Notes: a model not told the origin generated them from the sequence alone. Positions 25,677-34,608 are shown, counted from the stretch's first letter. The stretch is 64,000 nucleotides of DNA from Marinobacter sp. Arc7-DN-1 (GCF_003441595.1 NZ_CP031848.1:992001-1056000); one strand, 5' to 3'. Numbers and translations: made by a program.

Positions 25677-25948
25677 TAGGAGATTCGCAGCGGATCGTTC
25701 TGGCGCATCTCGTCCAGTGTGGTCCGCAGTTCATGCAGTTGGCGCTCGCAGGCCACAAGGCGCTGCCCCACCCCCATGCTGCCACTGGTGGTGGCATGCA
25801 ATTCACGGCCGAGGGTGTCGCAACGCTCTTTCAGGGATGCCTTCAGGCTGCGCACCTGGCGCCCCAGAATCAGCCCCTGAACGAGCACCAGAGACAAGGC
25901 GGCAACAGTCAGCGCCCAGGGAAGATAGGAAGGAATTTCTGCAAACAT
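25556..25948 (-). CDS. DUF2802 domain protein
   Basis: A 130-residue protein with an N-terminal membrane span (LPWALTVAALSLVLVQGLIL), a coiled-coil middle (QVRSLKASLKERCDTLGREL, CERQLHELRTTLDEMRQND) and a C-terminal helix-turn-helix-like DUF2802 domain (LVDLGADIDDLMNTCGISRP). Genes of this family sit right after cheW in Pseudomonas-type flagellar loci, as here. Its C-terminal coding sequence is duplicated at 23451-23571. Function unknown. Confidence 0.87.
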   Translation of the reverse strand: MFAEIPSYLPWALTVAALSLVLVQGLILGRQVRSLKASLKERCDTLGRELHATTSGSMGVGQRLVACERQLHELRTTLDEMRQNDPLRISYDEASRLVDLGADIDDLMNTCGISRPEAELVSALRKRQAA

Positions 25949-26015
25949 GACGGATATCTCCCGTTAATTGCCACGGAAGGCATCCATCATCTGGCCTGTA
26001 ACGGAGTGCTCCGGT

Positions 26016-26504
26016 TTACAGTGCCGCGATTTCCGCCCACTCGTGGTCTGACAGCATCTTGTCGAACTCGACCAGTATGATCAGTTCGCCATCCTTGTTG
26101 CACACGCCCTGGATAAACCTGGCACTTTCCTCGTTACCCACGTTCGGTGCAGTCTCAATTTCACTGGCTTTCAGGTAAACCACCTCGGCCACCGAATCCA
26201 CCAGGATACCCATCACCTGATTGGCCGATTCCATCACCACAATCCGGGTTGCATCGGTCACCTCCGCATCCGAAAGACCGAAGCGCCGGCGGGTGTCGAT
26301 TACCGTAACCACGTTACCCCGAAGGTTGATGATGCCGAGCACGTAATCCGGAGCACCCGGAACCGGCGCAATCTCGGTGTATCTCAGTACTTCCTGGATC
26401 TGCATGACGTTCAGACCGTAAGTCTCATCATCCAGCCGGAAAGTAACGTATTGCAGTACCTGATTACCCTGGGCCTGATTGGTTTGTCCGCTCGGGGATG
26501 CCAT
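26016..26504 (-). CDS. cheW: Chemotaxis coupling protein CheW
   Basis: Cytoplasmic adaptor linking chemoreceptors to CheA. The 162-residue protein shows the CheW core: LQYVTFRLDDETYGLNVMQI, PGAPDYVLGIINLRGNVVTV and IDTRRRFGL. It ends in the second SH3-like subdomain (GILVDSVAEVVYLKASEIE). The ATG at 26504 (MASPSGQ) is chosen since GAGGAG lies about 8 bases upstream. A longer frame from 26606 has no such support and an unlikely N-terminus. It follows parP by 135 bases, with its own possible sigma-54 promoter. Confidence 0.95.
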   Translation of the reverse strand: MASPSGQTNQAQGNQVLQYVTFRLDDETYGLNVMQIQEVLRYTEIAPVPGAPDYVLGIINLRGNVVTVIDTRRRFGLSDAEVTDATRIVVMESANQVMGILVDSVAEVVYLKASEIETAPNVGNEESARFIQGVCNKDGELIILVEFDKMLSDHEWAEIAAL

Positions 26505-26586
26505 AGCGATGTGTCTCCTCTTGGGCTGCCCGGCGGGCAACCTGATCGTCAAAAAAATATCGTCAGTGCCCAATACTATAGTTAAG

Positions 26587-26602
26587 GGCACAAACCGTGC
26601 CA
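26587..26602 (-). promoter_or_regulatory. Possible sigma-54 promoter upstream of cheW
   Basis: On the minus strand TGGCACGGTTTGTGCC satisfies GG-N10-GC, with a perfect -24 (TGGCACG) but a poorer -12 (GTGCC rather than TTGCA). The same bases form a GGCAC/GTGCC hairpin, so a structural role at the parP 3' end is an alternative. Confidence 0.4.
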
Positions 26603-26638
26603 GCATGGCTCGGTTTCATTCAGTAACCATTGTTTGCG

Positions 26639-27388
26639 TCAGCTCAGATCCAGATGGTGCTCCCGCTCGGCCCGCACCAGCAGGTCTGCCATGGTGCGTA
26701 CATCAATAAGCGCGCACATCTGGTTAATCACGGTTCCCGCCAGCCAGGGGCGCTTGCTGCGAGCTGTTCGCCAGCGCACTTCATCGGGTCTCAGGGTAAA
26801 GGACTGGGCCACGTCGTCGCAGGCCAGCCCCCACTGGCTGTTATCAAGCCGGATCACAAACCGGTAGTTGACGCGGGCATCCGCCGGCGCCCGGTCCGCC
26901 ATAATCCATTCCGCGGTATCCACCACCCGGAGATTCTGGTCCCGGTCGGGCCGGATGCCCATATACCAGCGCGGGCTTCCGGGTATCGGCCGGATCTCTT
27001 CCTCAATTCGGTGGATGGCGCCGAGCAGAATCAGCGGCACCGCCAGTTGCAGCCCGGCGACGGTGAAAATAAGGCACTCAAAAGGCTGCCCGGACCACTC
27101 GGGGCGCGAGGGTGGCGCGGCCGGCCCTGGTTCAGGCGTGGCAACGACTTTTGGTTCCGGCACGGCAGTTTCCGGTGCCAGACGACCCACTGGCCGGACA
27201 GCCTCGGCGGGCTTTTCCCGCAAAGGTTTGGGCGGCTCTGGCCGAGCCGCCGGTTTTTCGGCGGTTTTCTCCGGAGCGACAACCTCCTCTCGCAACGCCG
27301 TATCGGTCGCGGTATGTAGCAACTCGTCAAGATAACTGGCGATTGCGGATTCAGGGCTCGCCAGCCTTGTCAATTTCTCGTCAGCCAT
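26639..27388 (-). CDS. parP: ParP-like CheW-domain polar chemotaxis protein
   Basis: CheW-like protein with an extended N-terminus. Residues 1-110 are proline/alanine/lysine-rich (PEKTAEKPAARPEPPKPLRE). The C-terminal domain is CheW-like (FECLIFTVAGLQLAVPLILL, WGLACDDVAQSFTLRPDEVR). In Vibrio and Pseudomonas such a protein (ParP) works with the ParA-like ATPase ParC to hold chemotaxis arrays at the cell pole by contacting CheA. It overlaps the parC stop by 8 bases, as expected for that pair. The role is by homology and context. Confidence 0.85.
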   Translation of the reverse strand: MADEKLTRLASPESAIASYLDELLHTATDTALREEVVAPEKTAEKPAARPEPPKPLREKPAEAVRPVGRLAPETAVPEPKVVATPEPGPAAPPSRPEWSGQPFECLIFTVAGLQLAVPLILLGAIHRIEEEIRPIPGSPRWYMGIRPDRDQNLRVVDTAEWIMADRAPADARVNYRFVIRLDNSQWGLACDDVAQSFTLRPDEVRWRTARSKRPWLAGTVINQMCALIDVRTMADLLVRAEREHHLDLS

Positions 27389-28178
27389 GCCGACGCTCCT
27401 TCACGGACCCTACCCGGGCCATCAGGTCGTCAAGGAGATGGCTGTACGCCCGGACACCGTGCGTCTCGGCGTCCAGCGCAGAGGGAATCAAACCAGCCTG
27501 GCTGGCATCCCGGAATTTGGTATCCACGGGAATGGCAAACTGCCACAGGGATTCCCGGTAGGTTTTGCGTAGCAAATTGAGGCTTTTCACCGAAGCCTGG
27601 GTGCGCCGGTCGTAGAGCGTTGGCACGATGGTGTAAGCCAGCTCGTTCTTCTGGGAACGCATGATCATCTTGAGCGTGTGGAGCATTCGCTCAAGGCCCT
27701 TGATGGCAAGAAACTCGGTTTGCACCGGAATGATCAGGTGCTGGGCCGCAGCCAGGGCATTGACCATCAGCACCCCAAGGGACGGCGTGTTATCCAGAAG
27801 CACATAATCGAAATCATCCCAGAGCTGGGTCAGCGCCCGGGAGACAATCAGCCCCATGCCTTCCACGCCGATCATCCGGCGCTCCAGGGTGGCCAGTGCA
27901 GCGCTGGCCGGCAGCAGGGACAGCCCCCGGCAACTGGTCTCGGTAATCAGCTGGGCCGGCAGCCCCTCGGGGACTTTGCCCTGATGCTGGAACAGATCGA
28001 ACACACTGTGGGCGATGGTGTCCGGATCGTATCCGAACCAGCTGGTAAGCGAGCCATGGGGGTCCAGATCGACAACAAGAACGCGCTTGCCCCGCTCAGC
28101 GAGCAAGCCGCCCAGCGCAACAACGGATGTGGTTTTGCCGACACCACCTTTCTGATTGGCTACTGCCCAGATTCGCAC
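27381..28178 (-). CDS. parC: ParA/Soj-family ATPase ParC
   Basis: ParA-like deviant Walker ATPase that directs chemotaxis arrays (with ParP) to the flagellated pole. From a GTG start at 28178 the protein is 265 residues: VRIWAVANQKGGVGKTTSVV with deviant Walker A at 10-18, then LVVDLDPHGSLTSWFGYDPD and the Walker B region DFDYVLLDNTPSLGVLMVNA. GTG is preferred because GGAGAG lies upstream. An ATG at 28202 and one at 28259 lack a good ribosome site; the latter would also lie very close to the sigma-28 promoter. Not topoisomerase ParC. Confidence 0.9.
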   Translation of the reverse strand: MRIWAVANQKGGVGKTTSVVALGGLLAERGKRVLVVDLDPHGSLTSWFGYDPDTIAHSVFDLFQHQGKVPEGLPAQLITETSCRGLSLLPASAALATLERRMIGVEGMGLIVSRALTQLWDDFDYVLLDNTPSLGVLMVNALAAAQHLIIPVQTEFLAIKGLERMLHTLKMIMRSQKNELAYTIVPTLYDRRTQASVKSLNLLRKTYRESLWQFAIPVDTKFRDASQAGLIPSALDAETHGVRAYSHLLDDLMARVGSVKERRHG

Positions 28179-28237
28179 GCTTTGACTCTCCAGAGAACAC
28201 ATCGGTATGGCCGGATTCACAGGGGCCACAGTCCCGT

Positions 28238-28264
28238 TTATCGGCAGCCCCCCGGGCAACTTGA
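28238..28264 (-). promoter_or_regulatory. Sigma-28 (FliA) promoter for parC-parP
   Basis: Minus strand: TCAAGTTG at -35, an 11-base spacer and a perfect GCCGATAA at -10. This is within one base of the enterobacterial class 3 flagellar consensus TAAAGTTT-N11-GCCGATAA. The predicted transcript would start about 50 bases before the parC GTG. It implies FliA-dependent expression of parC, parP and perhaps downstream cheW. Confidence 0.85.
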
Positions 28265-28372
28265 ACGAATAGCAGGGGGATTTCCGGCAAGCTCTTGCCG
28301 TCGCCTTTTATGACCGGGAATGAATACAGGAACCGTGCCAACGGAACCATACGCATCTGCCGAGGAACGGTA

Positions 28373-29155
28373 TTATCGCATGGCACCCCGGATACTGGCG
28401 TCGCGGGAAATCAGCAACACCACCCGCCGGTTTCTGCGCCGCCCCTCTTCCGTGTCATTCCGCGCAACCGGCTGATACTGGCCGTAACCGACCGCGGCAA
28501 GGCGCTCCGGTTCAATGCCTTCCATGGCCAGCATCCGGATAACGGCCGCCGCTCGGGCAGCGGACAGCTCCCAGTTGGAAGGGAAACGGGGCGTACTGAT
28601 GGGCAAATTGTCGGTGAAACCCTCAACCTTCACAGCGTTATCACGGTTGTTCAGGACTGTGGCAATCTTCTCGACCACCTCGAAAGCATCGTAATGGGGT
28701 TCGGCATCACCACTTCCGAACAGCAGACTGTTGGGCAGGTTCAGCTCAAGCCAACGGTCACTGGTTTCCAGCGTCACCACACCCTGGCTGATAAGCTCGT
28801 CGAACTCCATGGTCAACTGGTCAGCCATGGCACGCAGGGCCTCGGTCCGGGCCTGGGCGTCCATTTCCGGGTTTCGGGGAGCTTCGGTGACCGCCGGGGG
28901 TATCACGTTTTCAGCGGGCGCGTTCAGAGACTGCGGAGGCTGGTCGCCGATCTCGATGGGCTGGAAGGACCGCTGGGGCGCGTTGAAAACCCCGGTCAGG
29001 GTTTCAGATAACACCTTGTACTTGCCTTCGTTCACGGACGAAACCGAGTACATCACCACGAAAAAGGCGAACAGCAGGGTGATGAAGTCGGCGTAGGAAA
29101 TCAGCCAACGCTCTTTATTGTGCAGATCGTCCTTAGGTTGCCTACGGCGCCGCAT
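28373..29155 (-). CDS. motD: Flagellar stator protein MotD (MotB-like)
   Basis: Peptidoglycan-anchored stator subunit. The 260 residues have a basic start, one span (WLISYADFITLLFAFFVVMY) with the proton-path aspartate in YADF (D23), a linker, and a C-terminal OmpA-type domain (VEGFTDNLPISTPRFPSNWE, LSAARAAAVIRMLAMEGIEP and RRNRRVVLLI). Pairing with motC immediately upstream and placement after cheB match the MotCD system of Pseudomonas, which supports swarming and flagellar torque. Confidence 0.93.
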   Translation of the reverse strand: MRRRRQPKDDLHNKERWLISYADFITLLFAFFVVMYSVSSVNEGKYKVLSETLTGVFNAPQRSFQPIEIGDQPPQSLNAPAENVIPPAVTEAPRNPEMDAQARTEALRAMADQLTMEFDELISQGVVTLETSDRWLELNLPNSLLFGSGDAEPHYDAFEVVEKIATVLNNRDNAVKVEGFTDNLPISTPRFPSNWELSAARAAAVIRMLAMEGIEPERLAAVGYGQYQPVARNDTEEGRRRNRRVVLLISRDASIRGAMR

Positions 29156-29173
29156 AGTCTGGCCTGCGCATGC

Positions 29174-29914
29174 TCACTGCAGGAAGCCCCGCAGCCGCAA
29201 TTCGATGGATTTCGGGTTTTCACCCTCGGCGATGGCAATAATGCCGTCAATCATCATATCCTCGTAGCGGGTCCGCTCCCGCACGATGCCGCGCATCTTG
29301 TTGGCCACCGGAAAAAACAGCAGATTCGCCAGGGCGACACCGTAAATGGTCGCAACAAAGGCCGTGGCAATACCGCTACCGAGTGACTGAGGATCTTCCA
29401 GGTTGGTCATCACCTGGATCAGACCCATGACCGCACCGATAATCCCGATGGTCGGGGAATAGCCGCCCATGGCCTCAAACACCTTGGCGGACTCGAGATC
29501 CCGCTGTTCACGGGATTCCAGATCCACCTCCATAACACCCCGGATGGTTTCCGTTTCCGCACCGTCCACCAGCAGCTGCAGCCCTTTCCTGGCAAACGGT
29601 TCCGGCTCTCTCTCAGCCAACCCCTCAAGGCCAAGAAGCCCCTGCTTGCGAGCCTTCACGCTCCAGTCAATGACTTTCCCCAAGCCATCTTCCATGTTGA
29701 TGAACGGCGGAACAAAAACCCAGCGCACCTGAGTAAAGGCTCTTTTGAGCATGGGCCACGAGGTCTGGAGAATCGTCGCGGCGAATGTGCCACCAACAAC
29801 AATCACCGCCGCGGGGCCATTAAAGAGCGAGCCCAGCGCCCCGCCTTCCAACAGGTTGCCGCCCAGTATGGCGGCAAATGCGAGAACAACCCCGAGAAGG
29901 CTGAGGATATCCAT
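29174..29914 (-). CDS. motC: Flagellar stator protein MotC (MotA-like)
   Basis: Four-span MotA/ExbB-like stator subunit of 246 residues. It starts MDILSLLGVVLAFAAILGG, carries the large cytoplasmic loop with ARKQGLLGLEGLAEREPEPF, and ends with the spans GYSPTIGIIGAVMGLIQVMT and AFVATIYGVALANLLFFPVA, which hold the conserved proline/alanine channel residues. Its start overlaps the cheB stop by one base, and motD follows after 18 bases. Confidence 0.95.
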   Translation of the reverse strand: MDILSLLGVVLAFAAILGGNLLEGGALGSLFNGPAAVIVVGGTFAATILQTSWPMLKRAFTQVRWVFVPPFINMEDGLGKVIDWSVKARKQGLLGLEGLAEREPEPFARKGLQLLVDGAETETIRGVMEVDLESREQRDLESAKVFEAMGGYSPTIGIIGAVMGLIQVMTNLEDPQSLGSGIATAFVATIYGVALANLLFFPVANKMRGIVRERTRYEDMMIDGIIAIAEGENPKSIELRLRGFLQ

Positions 29915-31083
29915 CAGCTGACACCTTCCACCAGCCGCGGCCCGATTTCGTCCAGTGACAGAACTTCATCGGTCAATCCTGCCCTGGCAACGGCCATGGG
30001 CATTCCGTAAATGACCGACGATTTTTCGTCCTGGGACCAGATATCCGACCCACTCTGCTTCATCATCCGGCAGCCCTCCTTGCCGTCAGACCCCATGCCG
30101 GTGAGGATCACGCCCAGGGTCTTGCCCGGGAAACTCCGGGCCAGTGAACCAAAGGTCACGTCTACGCAAGGCTTGTAATTGAGCCGCTCGTCACCTGGCA
30201 GGATCCGGACCCGGGCCTGCCCGCCCCGGTTCTCAATCATCATCTGTTTACCGCCGGGCGCCAGTAAGGCAAGCCCCGGGCGAAGGACATCGCCATCTTC
30301 TGCTTGCCGAACCTCTATGCGGCAGAGTTTGTTCAGCCGCTCGGCAAACGCCGGCGTAAAACTGGCCGGCATATGCTGGACCAGCACCAGTGGCGCCGGG
30401 AACGAAGCAGGCAAGGCGGTCAGTACCCGCTGCAGCGCCACCGGCCCGCCCGTTGACGTACCAATGCCGACCACCGCGTAATGTTTGGCGGGGCCCCGGC
30501 GGGCATGACGCCTCGGGACTTCAGCCTCGCCTGTGGCTCCCACACCCGGGGCCCGCTCCTGAATGCCGTGGCGCGGACGCAGGGTTGGTTCAGGCCTGGA
30601 GCGAACCGGTGCCGCATCAACGGGCGCCCGCGCCGCAGGAGATGGCACTTCGGGCCGGGACGGAGCAGCCGGACGGGCGCCAGGTCGGCTGCGGGCGACA
30701 TCCAGAACCCGGTCGATCAGGATTTTCTGGAGTTGACTGTTATCCCTGGCAATTTCCTCGAAATTCTTCGGCAGAAAGTCAACAGCGCCGGCTTCCAGGG
30801 CATCCAGGGTCACCCGCGCACCTTCGTAGGTGAGCGAGGAAAACATAAGAACAGGCACCGGATGCTTGCGCATGATTTCGCGCACGGCAGAAATACCGTC
30901 CATAACCGGCATTTCGTAATCCATGGTTATCACATCCGGACGCAGCCTCTCGGCAAGCTCCACGCCTTCCCGGCCGTTGGTGGCAGCGCCGACGACCTTG
31001 ATCTGGCCGGAGCTGGTCAGGATTTCCGTCAGCCGTTTTCGAAAAAACCCTGAATCGTCAACGACCAGGACAGAAACTGTCAT
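29914..31083 (-). CDS. cheB: Chemotaxis protein-glutamate methylesterase CheB
   Basis: Receptor methylesterase/deamidase controlled by phosphorylation. Residues 1-120 form a receiver domain (VVDDSGFFRKRL, phospho-acceptor D55 in VITMDYEMPVMDG). A long proline/arginine-rich linker follows, and residues from about 200 form the catalytic domain. This has VGIGTSTGGPVALQRVL (catalytic Ser), LVLVQHMPASFTPAF (catalytic His) and GVILTGMGSDGKEG (catalytic Asp). The 389-residue length is slightly long because of the linker. Confidence 0.96.
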   Translation of the reverse strand: MTVSVLVVDDSGFFRKRLTEILTSSGQIKVVGAATNGREGVELAERLRPDVITMDYEMPVMDGISAVREIMRKHPVPVLMFSSLTYEGARVTLDALEAGAVDFLPKNFEEIARDNSQLQKILIDRVLDVARSRPGARPAAPSRPEVPSPAARAPVDAAPVRSRPEPTLRPRHGIQERAPGVGATGEAEVPRRHARRGPAKHYAVVGIGTSTGGPVALQRVLTALPASFPAPLVLVQHMPASFTPAFAERLNKLCRIEVRQAEDGDVLRPGLALLAPGGKQMMIENRGGQARVRILPGDERLNYKPCVDVTFGSLARSFPGKTLGVILTGMGSDGKEGCRMMKQSGSDIWSQDEKSSVIYGMPMAVARAGLTDEVLSLDEIGPRLVEGVS

Positions 31084-31125
31084 CCACTTCTCCTACCCAT
31101 TCCATTGTCACCTGCCGGTCACGAC

Positions 31126-33240
31126 TTAACCGTAGTGTTGCAGCAGGCTGGGAACATCAATAATCAGCGCGATTCGACCATCACCGGTGATCGTGGCGCC
31201 GGCCATACCCGGAGTACCCTGGAGTGCACGACCCAGCGGTTTGATCACCACCTCTTCCTGCCCGACCAGCTGGTCGACCACAAAGCCTACCTGTTTGGTG
31301 CCCATGGCGACGATCACCACGTGGGCATTCTCCGGCGCTTCCCGGGATCCGTTGTCACGCACCAGCCAGCGTTTGATGTGGAACAGCGGGAACACTTTTT
31401 CCCGAACCACGATGCATTCCCGGCCGTCGACAACGTTGGTTTTGGTAAGATCCAGATGGAAAATCTCGACCACGTTCACCAGCGGCAAGGCAAAGGACTG
31501 GTCGCCGAGCATGATCATCAGGGTGGGCATGATCGCGAGCGTCAACGGAACCTTGATAACAATTCGCGACCCTTTACCCAACTCCGACTCAATGCTCAGT
31601 TGGCCATTGAGCTGGCCAATCTTGGTCTTGACCACATCCATGCCGACCCCACGGCCGGAGACATCCGAAATCTGATCCTTGGTCGAAAAGCCCGCGGCAA
31701 AGATCAGGTTGTAGCACTCGGTATTGGTCAGGCGATCAGCTGCATCCTGGTCGTAAATCCCCTTTTCCACCGCCTTGCGACGCAACACTTCGGGATCCAT
31801 ACCGGCCCCATCATCCTCGATGAACAGCAGGATGTGATCGCCTTCCTGTTCTGCCGACAGCGTGACCGTGCCCTGGCGCGGCTTGCCGGCCTTTTCCCGG
31901 ACATCCGGCGCCTCAATACCGTGATCGACGGAGTTGCGGACCAGGTGCACCAGTGGGTCGGAAAGTGCCTCCACCAGGTTCTTGTCGAGGTCGGTTTCCT
32001 CGCCATGCATCACCAGATTCACCTCTTTCTTGAGGCTTCTGGCAAGATCCCGGACCACCCGCGGGAAACGCCCGAACACTTTCTTGATCGGCTGCATGCG
32101 GGTCTGCATCACGGCAGACTGAAGATCGGTCGTTACCACATCCAGGTTCGAGACCGCCTTGTGCATGTGTTCGTCTTCGCTTGCCGCACCGAGGCGCTGT
32201 AAACGGTTCCGAACCAGCACCAGCTCGCCCACCATGTTCATGATGTCATCCAGGCGTTTGGTGTCGACGCGCACGGTGGTTTCTGCGGCCGGGGCATGCT
32301 CCCTGGATGGCATGGCCGGTGCCGCACCGCCTTTGGTGCCCGGTCTGTCAGCGGATTTCGGTTCTTCCTTCGGTTTTTCCGCCTTGGGTGGCTCGGCTTT
32401 CGGCTTCTCCGGTTTTTGCGGCGAAGCCGGCTGGCCGCCGACGGTCGGGCTTCCGCCCTTGCCGTGGAGATCGTCCAGCAGCTTCTCGAATTCATCGTCT
32501 GTGATCAGGTCATCGCTGCCGCCGGTTTCAGTCTTCGGGGACGGTTTTTCGTCTTCCTTGCCGGGAGTCTCATCCCTGGCAGGCGCACCGGCAAACTGAC
32601 CTTTGCCATGCAACTGGTCCAGAAGCGCCTCAAACTCATCATCGCTGATCTCGTCATCACCGGAACTCTCGTTCTTGCCGGCTCCAGCGTCGGGGCTGGA
32701 CGGCGATGGGGGGGCGCCGGATGGCTCGTCATGCAATGCATCCAGCAACTTCTCGAATTCGTCGTCGGTGATGTCGCCCCCGTCTTCCGTCGGGTCGTCT
32801 TCCGTCGTTTGTTCCTGCTGTGGGGTGGTGGCCGGGGCAACACTTTCGACCTCCGGCCGTGCCAGAGCGTCGAGCGCTGCAATCAATTCGTCGGGGGCGG
32901 GCGTCAGTTCTTCGTGGTTCCGGACCTGCTCAAACATCGCGTTGACGTTATCGAGGGCTTCCAGAACCACATCCATCAGCTCTGAATCCACCTTGCGCTT
33001 GTGATTGCGCAGGATATCGAACACGTTCTCGGCGGAATGGCAGCAATTGACCAAAGCATCAAGCTGCAGGAAGCCTGCCCCACCCTTGACAGTGTGGAAA
33101 CCACGGAAGATGGCGTTGAGCAGATCACTGTCATCAGGATGTTGCTCAAGGTCTACCAACTGCTCTGACAGCTTTTCGAGTATTTCGCCGGCCTCTACCA
33201 GAAAGTCCTGCAAAATCTCGTCATCAGCATCAAACGCCAT
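31126..33240 (-). CDS. cheA: Chemotaxis histidine kinase CheA
   Basis: Chemotaxis kinase of 704 residues. The Hpt domain has FHTVKGGAGFLQ with phosphosite H49. The linker (about 125-320) lacks an obvious P2 domain and carries three near-identical motifs, ITDDEFEKLLDALH (157-170), ISDDEFEALLDQLHGKG (198-214) and ITDDEFEKLLDDLHGKG (246-262), then a Pro/Lys-rich spacer. The dimerization domain starts VDTKRLDDIMNMVGELVLVR. The ATPase domain has LVHLVRNSVDHGIE and GRGVGMDVVKTKI, and a CheW-like regulatory domain ends the protein. It lies 16 bases after cheZ. The repeated motifs resemble the FliM N-terminal CheY-docking segment. Confidence 0.96.
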   Translation of the reverse strand: MAFDADDEILQDFLVEAGEILEKLSEQLVDLEQHPDDSDLLNAIFRGFHTVKGGAGFLQLDALVNCCHSAENVFDILRNHKRKVDSELMDVVLEALDNVNAMFEQVRNHEELTPAPDELIAALDALARPEVESVAPATTPQQEQTTEDDPTEDGGDITDDEFEKLLDALHDEPSGAPPSPSSPDAGAGKNESSGDDEISDDEFEALLDQLHGKGQFAGAPARDETPGKEDEKPSPKTETGGSDDLITDDEFEKLLDDLHGKGGSPTVGGQPASPQKPEKPKAEPPKAEKPKEEPKSADRPGTKGGAAPAMPSREHAPAAETTVRVDTKRLDDIMNMVGELVLVRNRLQRLGAASEDEHMHKAVSNLDVVTTDLQSAVMQTRMQPIKKVFGRFPRVVRDLARSLKKEVNLVMHGEETDLDKNLVEALSDPLVHLVRNSVDHGIEAPDVREKAGKPRQGTVTLSAEQEGDHILLFIEDDGAGMDPEVLRRKAVEKGIYDQDAADRLTNTECYNLIFAAGFSTKDQISDVSGRGVGMDVVKTKIGQLNGQLSIESELGKGSRIVIKVPLTLAIMPTLMIMLGDQSFALPLVNVVEIFHLDLTKTNVVDGRECIVVREKVFPLFHIKRWLVRDNGSREAPENAHVVIVAMGTKQVGFVVDQLVGQEEVVIKPLGRALQGTPGMAGATITGDGRIALIIDVPSLLQHYG

Positions 33241-33256
33241 GCGTTACCCTCTCTAT

Positions 33257-34051
33257 TCAGAAACCGAGACTGGACAACAGGTCATCCACATCGTCCTGTC
33301 CCGAGACTACATCTTCACGCTCATCGGCCTTGATCTGGGGCCCGACGCCCTTTTCCGCAGATTCTTCCTGGTCATCAATCTGGTGCACGGTGCCCGTCAG
33401 CTGATCAACATGACTGGCCATCACCACCAGACTGAGCATCTGTTCCTCAACCTCTTTCACCAGCGTGGTGACTTTCTGGATGACCTGCCCGGTGAGATCC
33501 TGGAAATCCTGGGCCAGCAGTATTTCCGAGAGATTGTTGTACATGGTGTCCGCGTCCGTGGCCATGCCAGCGAAGAACTTGTCGATCCGGCCATACAACT
33601 GGCGAAATTCTGCCGGCTGCATCTCCCTGCGGCGCAAACGTTGCCACTCGTCCCGCAAGGCTGCCGCCTCGTCTCTCAGTGCGTTGGCTACCGGCATGGT
33701 TGCCTCGACCAGATCCATGGTCCGGTTGGCCGCTTCACCGGTCATATGCACCACGTATTCGAGACGGTCAGAGGCATCTGTCATTTTTGACAGCGCTTCC
33801 TGTTGTTCAGCGTTACGGGGATCTATCTGAAAGTTCCGGATCGCTTCGTGCAGGCTTCGGGTCAGTCGCCCGACCTCGCGGTACAGACTCTGATCCCTGA
33901 CTTCGCTGAGTTCATTGATCAGGGTCATGGCTTTGGCATATTCGCCGGCATTGACGCTTTCAGCTAGTTCGGTTGCCTGACGCTGGAGCTTTTCCGTCAC
34001 CTCTGGTTCGAGGCCCCGATGGTTCTTTTTGCTATCGCTCATGAGAGCCAT
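33257..34051 (-). CDS. cheZ: CheY-P phosphatase CheZ
   Basis: Phosphatase for phosphorylated CheY, 264 residues and mostly helical. The active-site glutamine lies in ILLAQDFQDLTGQVIQKV. The long antiparallel hairpin is represented by TGEAANRTMDLVEATMPVAN and the helices around it. The C-terminus DDVDDLLSSLGF is the CheY-binding tail. AGAGG lies 5 bases upstream of the ATG at 34051; an ATG three codons later is an alternative. Gene order cheY-cheZ-cheA is the Pseudomonas one. Confidence 0.93.
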   Translation of the reverse strand: MALMSDSKKNHRGLEPEVTEKLQRQATELAESVNAGEYAKAMTLINELSEVRDQSLYREVGRLTRSLHEAIRNFQIDPRNAEQQEALSKMTDASDRLEYVVHMTGEAANRTMDLVEATMPVANALRDEAAALRDEWQRLRRREMQPAEFRQLYGRIDKFFAGMATDADTMYNNLSEILLAQDFQDLTGQVIQKVTTLVKEVEEQMLSLVVMASHVDQLTGTVHQIDDQEESAEKGVGPQIKADEREDVVSGQDDVDDLLSSLGF

Positions 34052-34062
34052 CCGACCTCTGG

Positions 34063-34446
34063 TTACTGGATTCTTTCAAAGATTTTCTCAATCTTTTCCT
34101 TGAGCACCGCAGCAGTGAACGGCTTGACAACATAGCCATTCACACCCGCCTGGGCAGCGGCAACGATCTGGTCCCGCTTGGCCTCCGCGGTCACCATCAG
34201 CACCGGCAGGGTTTTCAGGTTCTCGTCAGCCCTGACGGCCTTGAGCAGATCGAAACCGGACATGCCCGGCATATTCCAGTCGGTTACCAGAAAATCATAT
34301 TTTCCGCTTTTGAGCATCGGCAGCGCCGTGTTGCCGTCATCGGCTTCATCGGTATTGGTGAAGCCAAGATCGCGCAGCAGGTTCTTGATGATCCGTCGCA
34401 TTGTGGAAAAGTCATCCACAATGAGAATTTTCATGTTCTTGTCCAA
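34063..34446 (-). CDS. cheY: Chemotaxis response regulator CheY
   Basis: Single-domain receiver that binds the flagellar switch when phosphorylated. The 127 residues have the acidic pair in [12 protein letters not shown], phospho-acceptor D56 in [13 protein letters not shown], the conserved Thr in [12 protein letters not shown] and the Lys in [11 protein letters not shown] keep the TTG start at 34446 because GGAGG is 5 bases upstream and the resulting MDKNMKIL opening resembles enterobacterial CheY. An internal ATG at 34434 is 18 bases from that site. Confidence 0.96.
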   Translation of the reverse strand: MDKNMKILIVDDFSTMRRIIKNLLRDLGFTNTDEADDGNTALPMLKSGKYDFLVTDWNMPGMSGFDLLKAVRADENLKTLPVLMVTAEAKRDQIVAAAQAGVNGYVVKPFTAAVLKEKIEKIFERIQ

Positions 34447-34608
34447 TGGGACCTCCAGTTAGTAACACCCGGAATTCGTTTGACCTTTCGGCTCGAAGTC
34501 TAGCAGGCCGCTGTTTTAACCGCTTATTGTCTGATCTTTGCTTCGGTTGTAAAGCATCGGTTACCAAAAACTACAGACTGCTCCGCTGCAGACACACAAA
34601 GGCGGTGA

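Noticed and set aside
28309-28335. Possible sigma-54 promoter between motD and parC (TTGGCACGGTTCCTGT)
   Set aside because: The -24 is perfect but the -12 has GT instead of the essential GC; the sigma-28 site nearby is far better.
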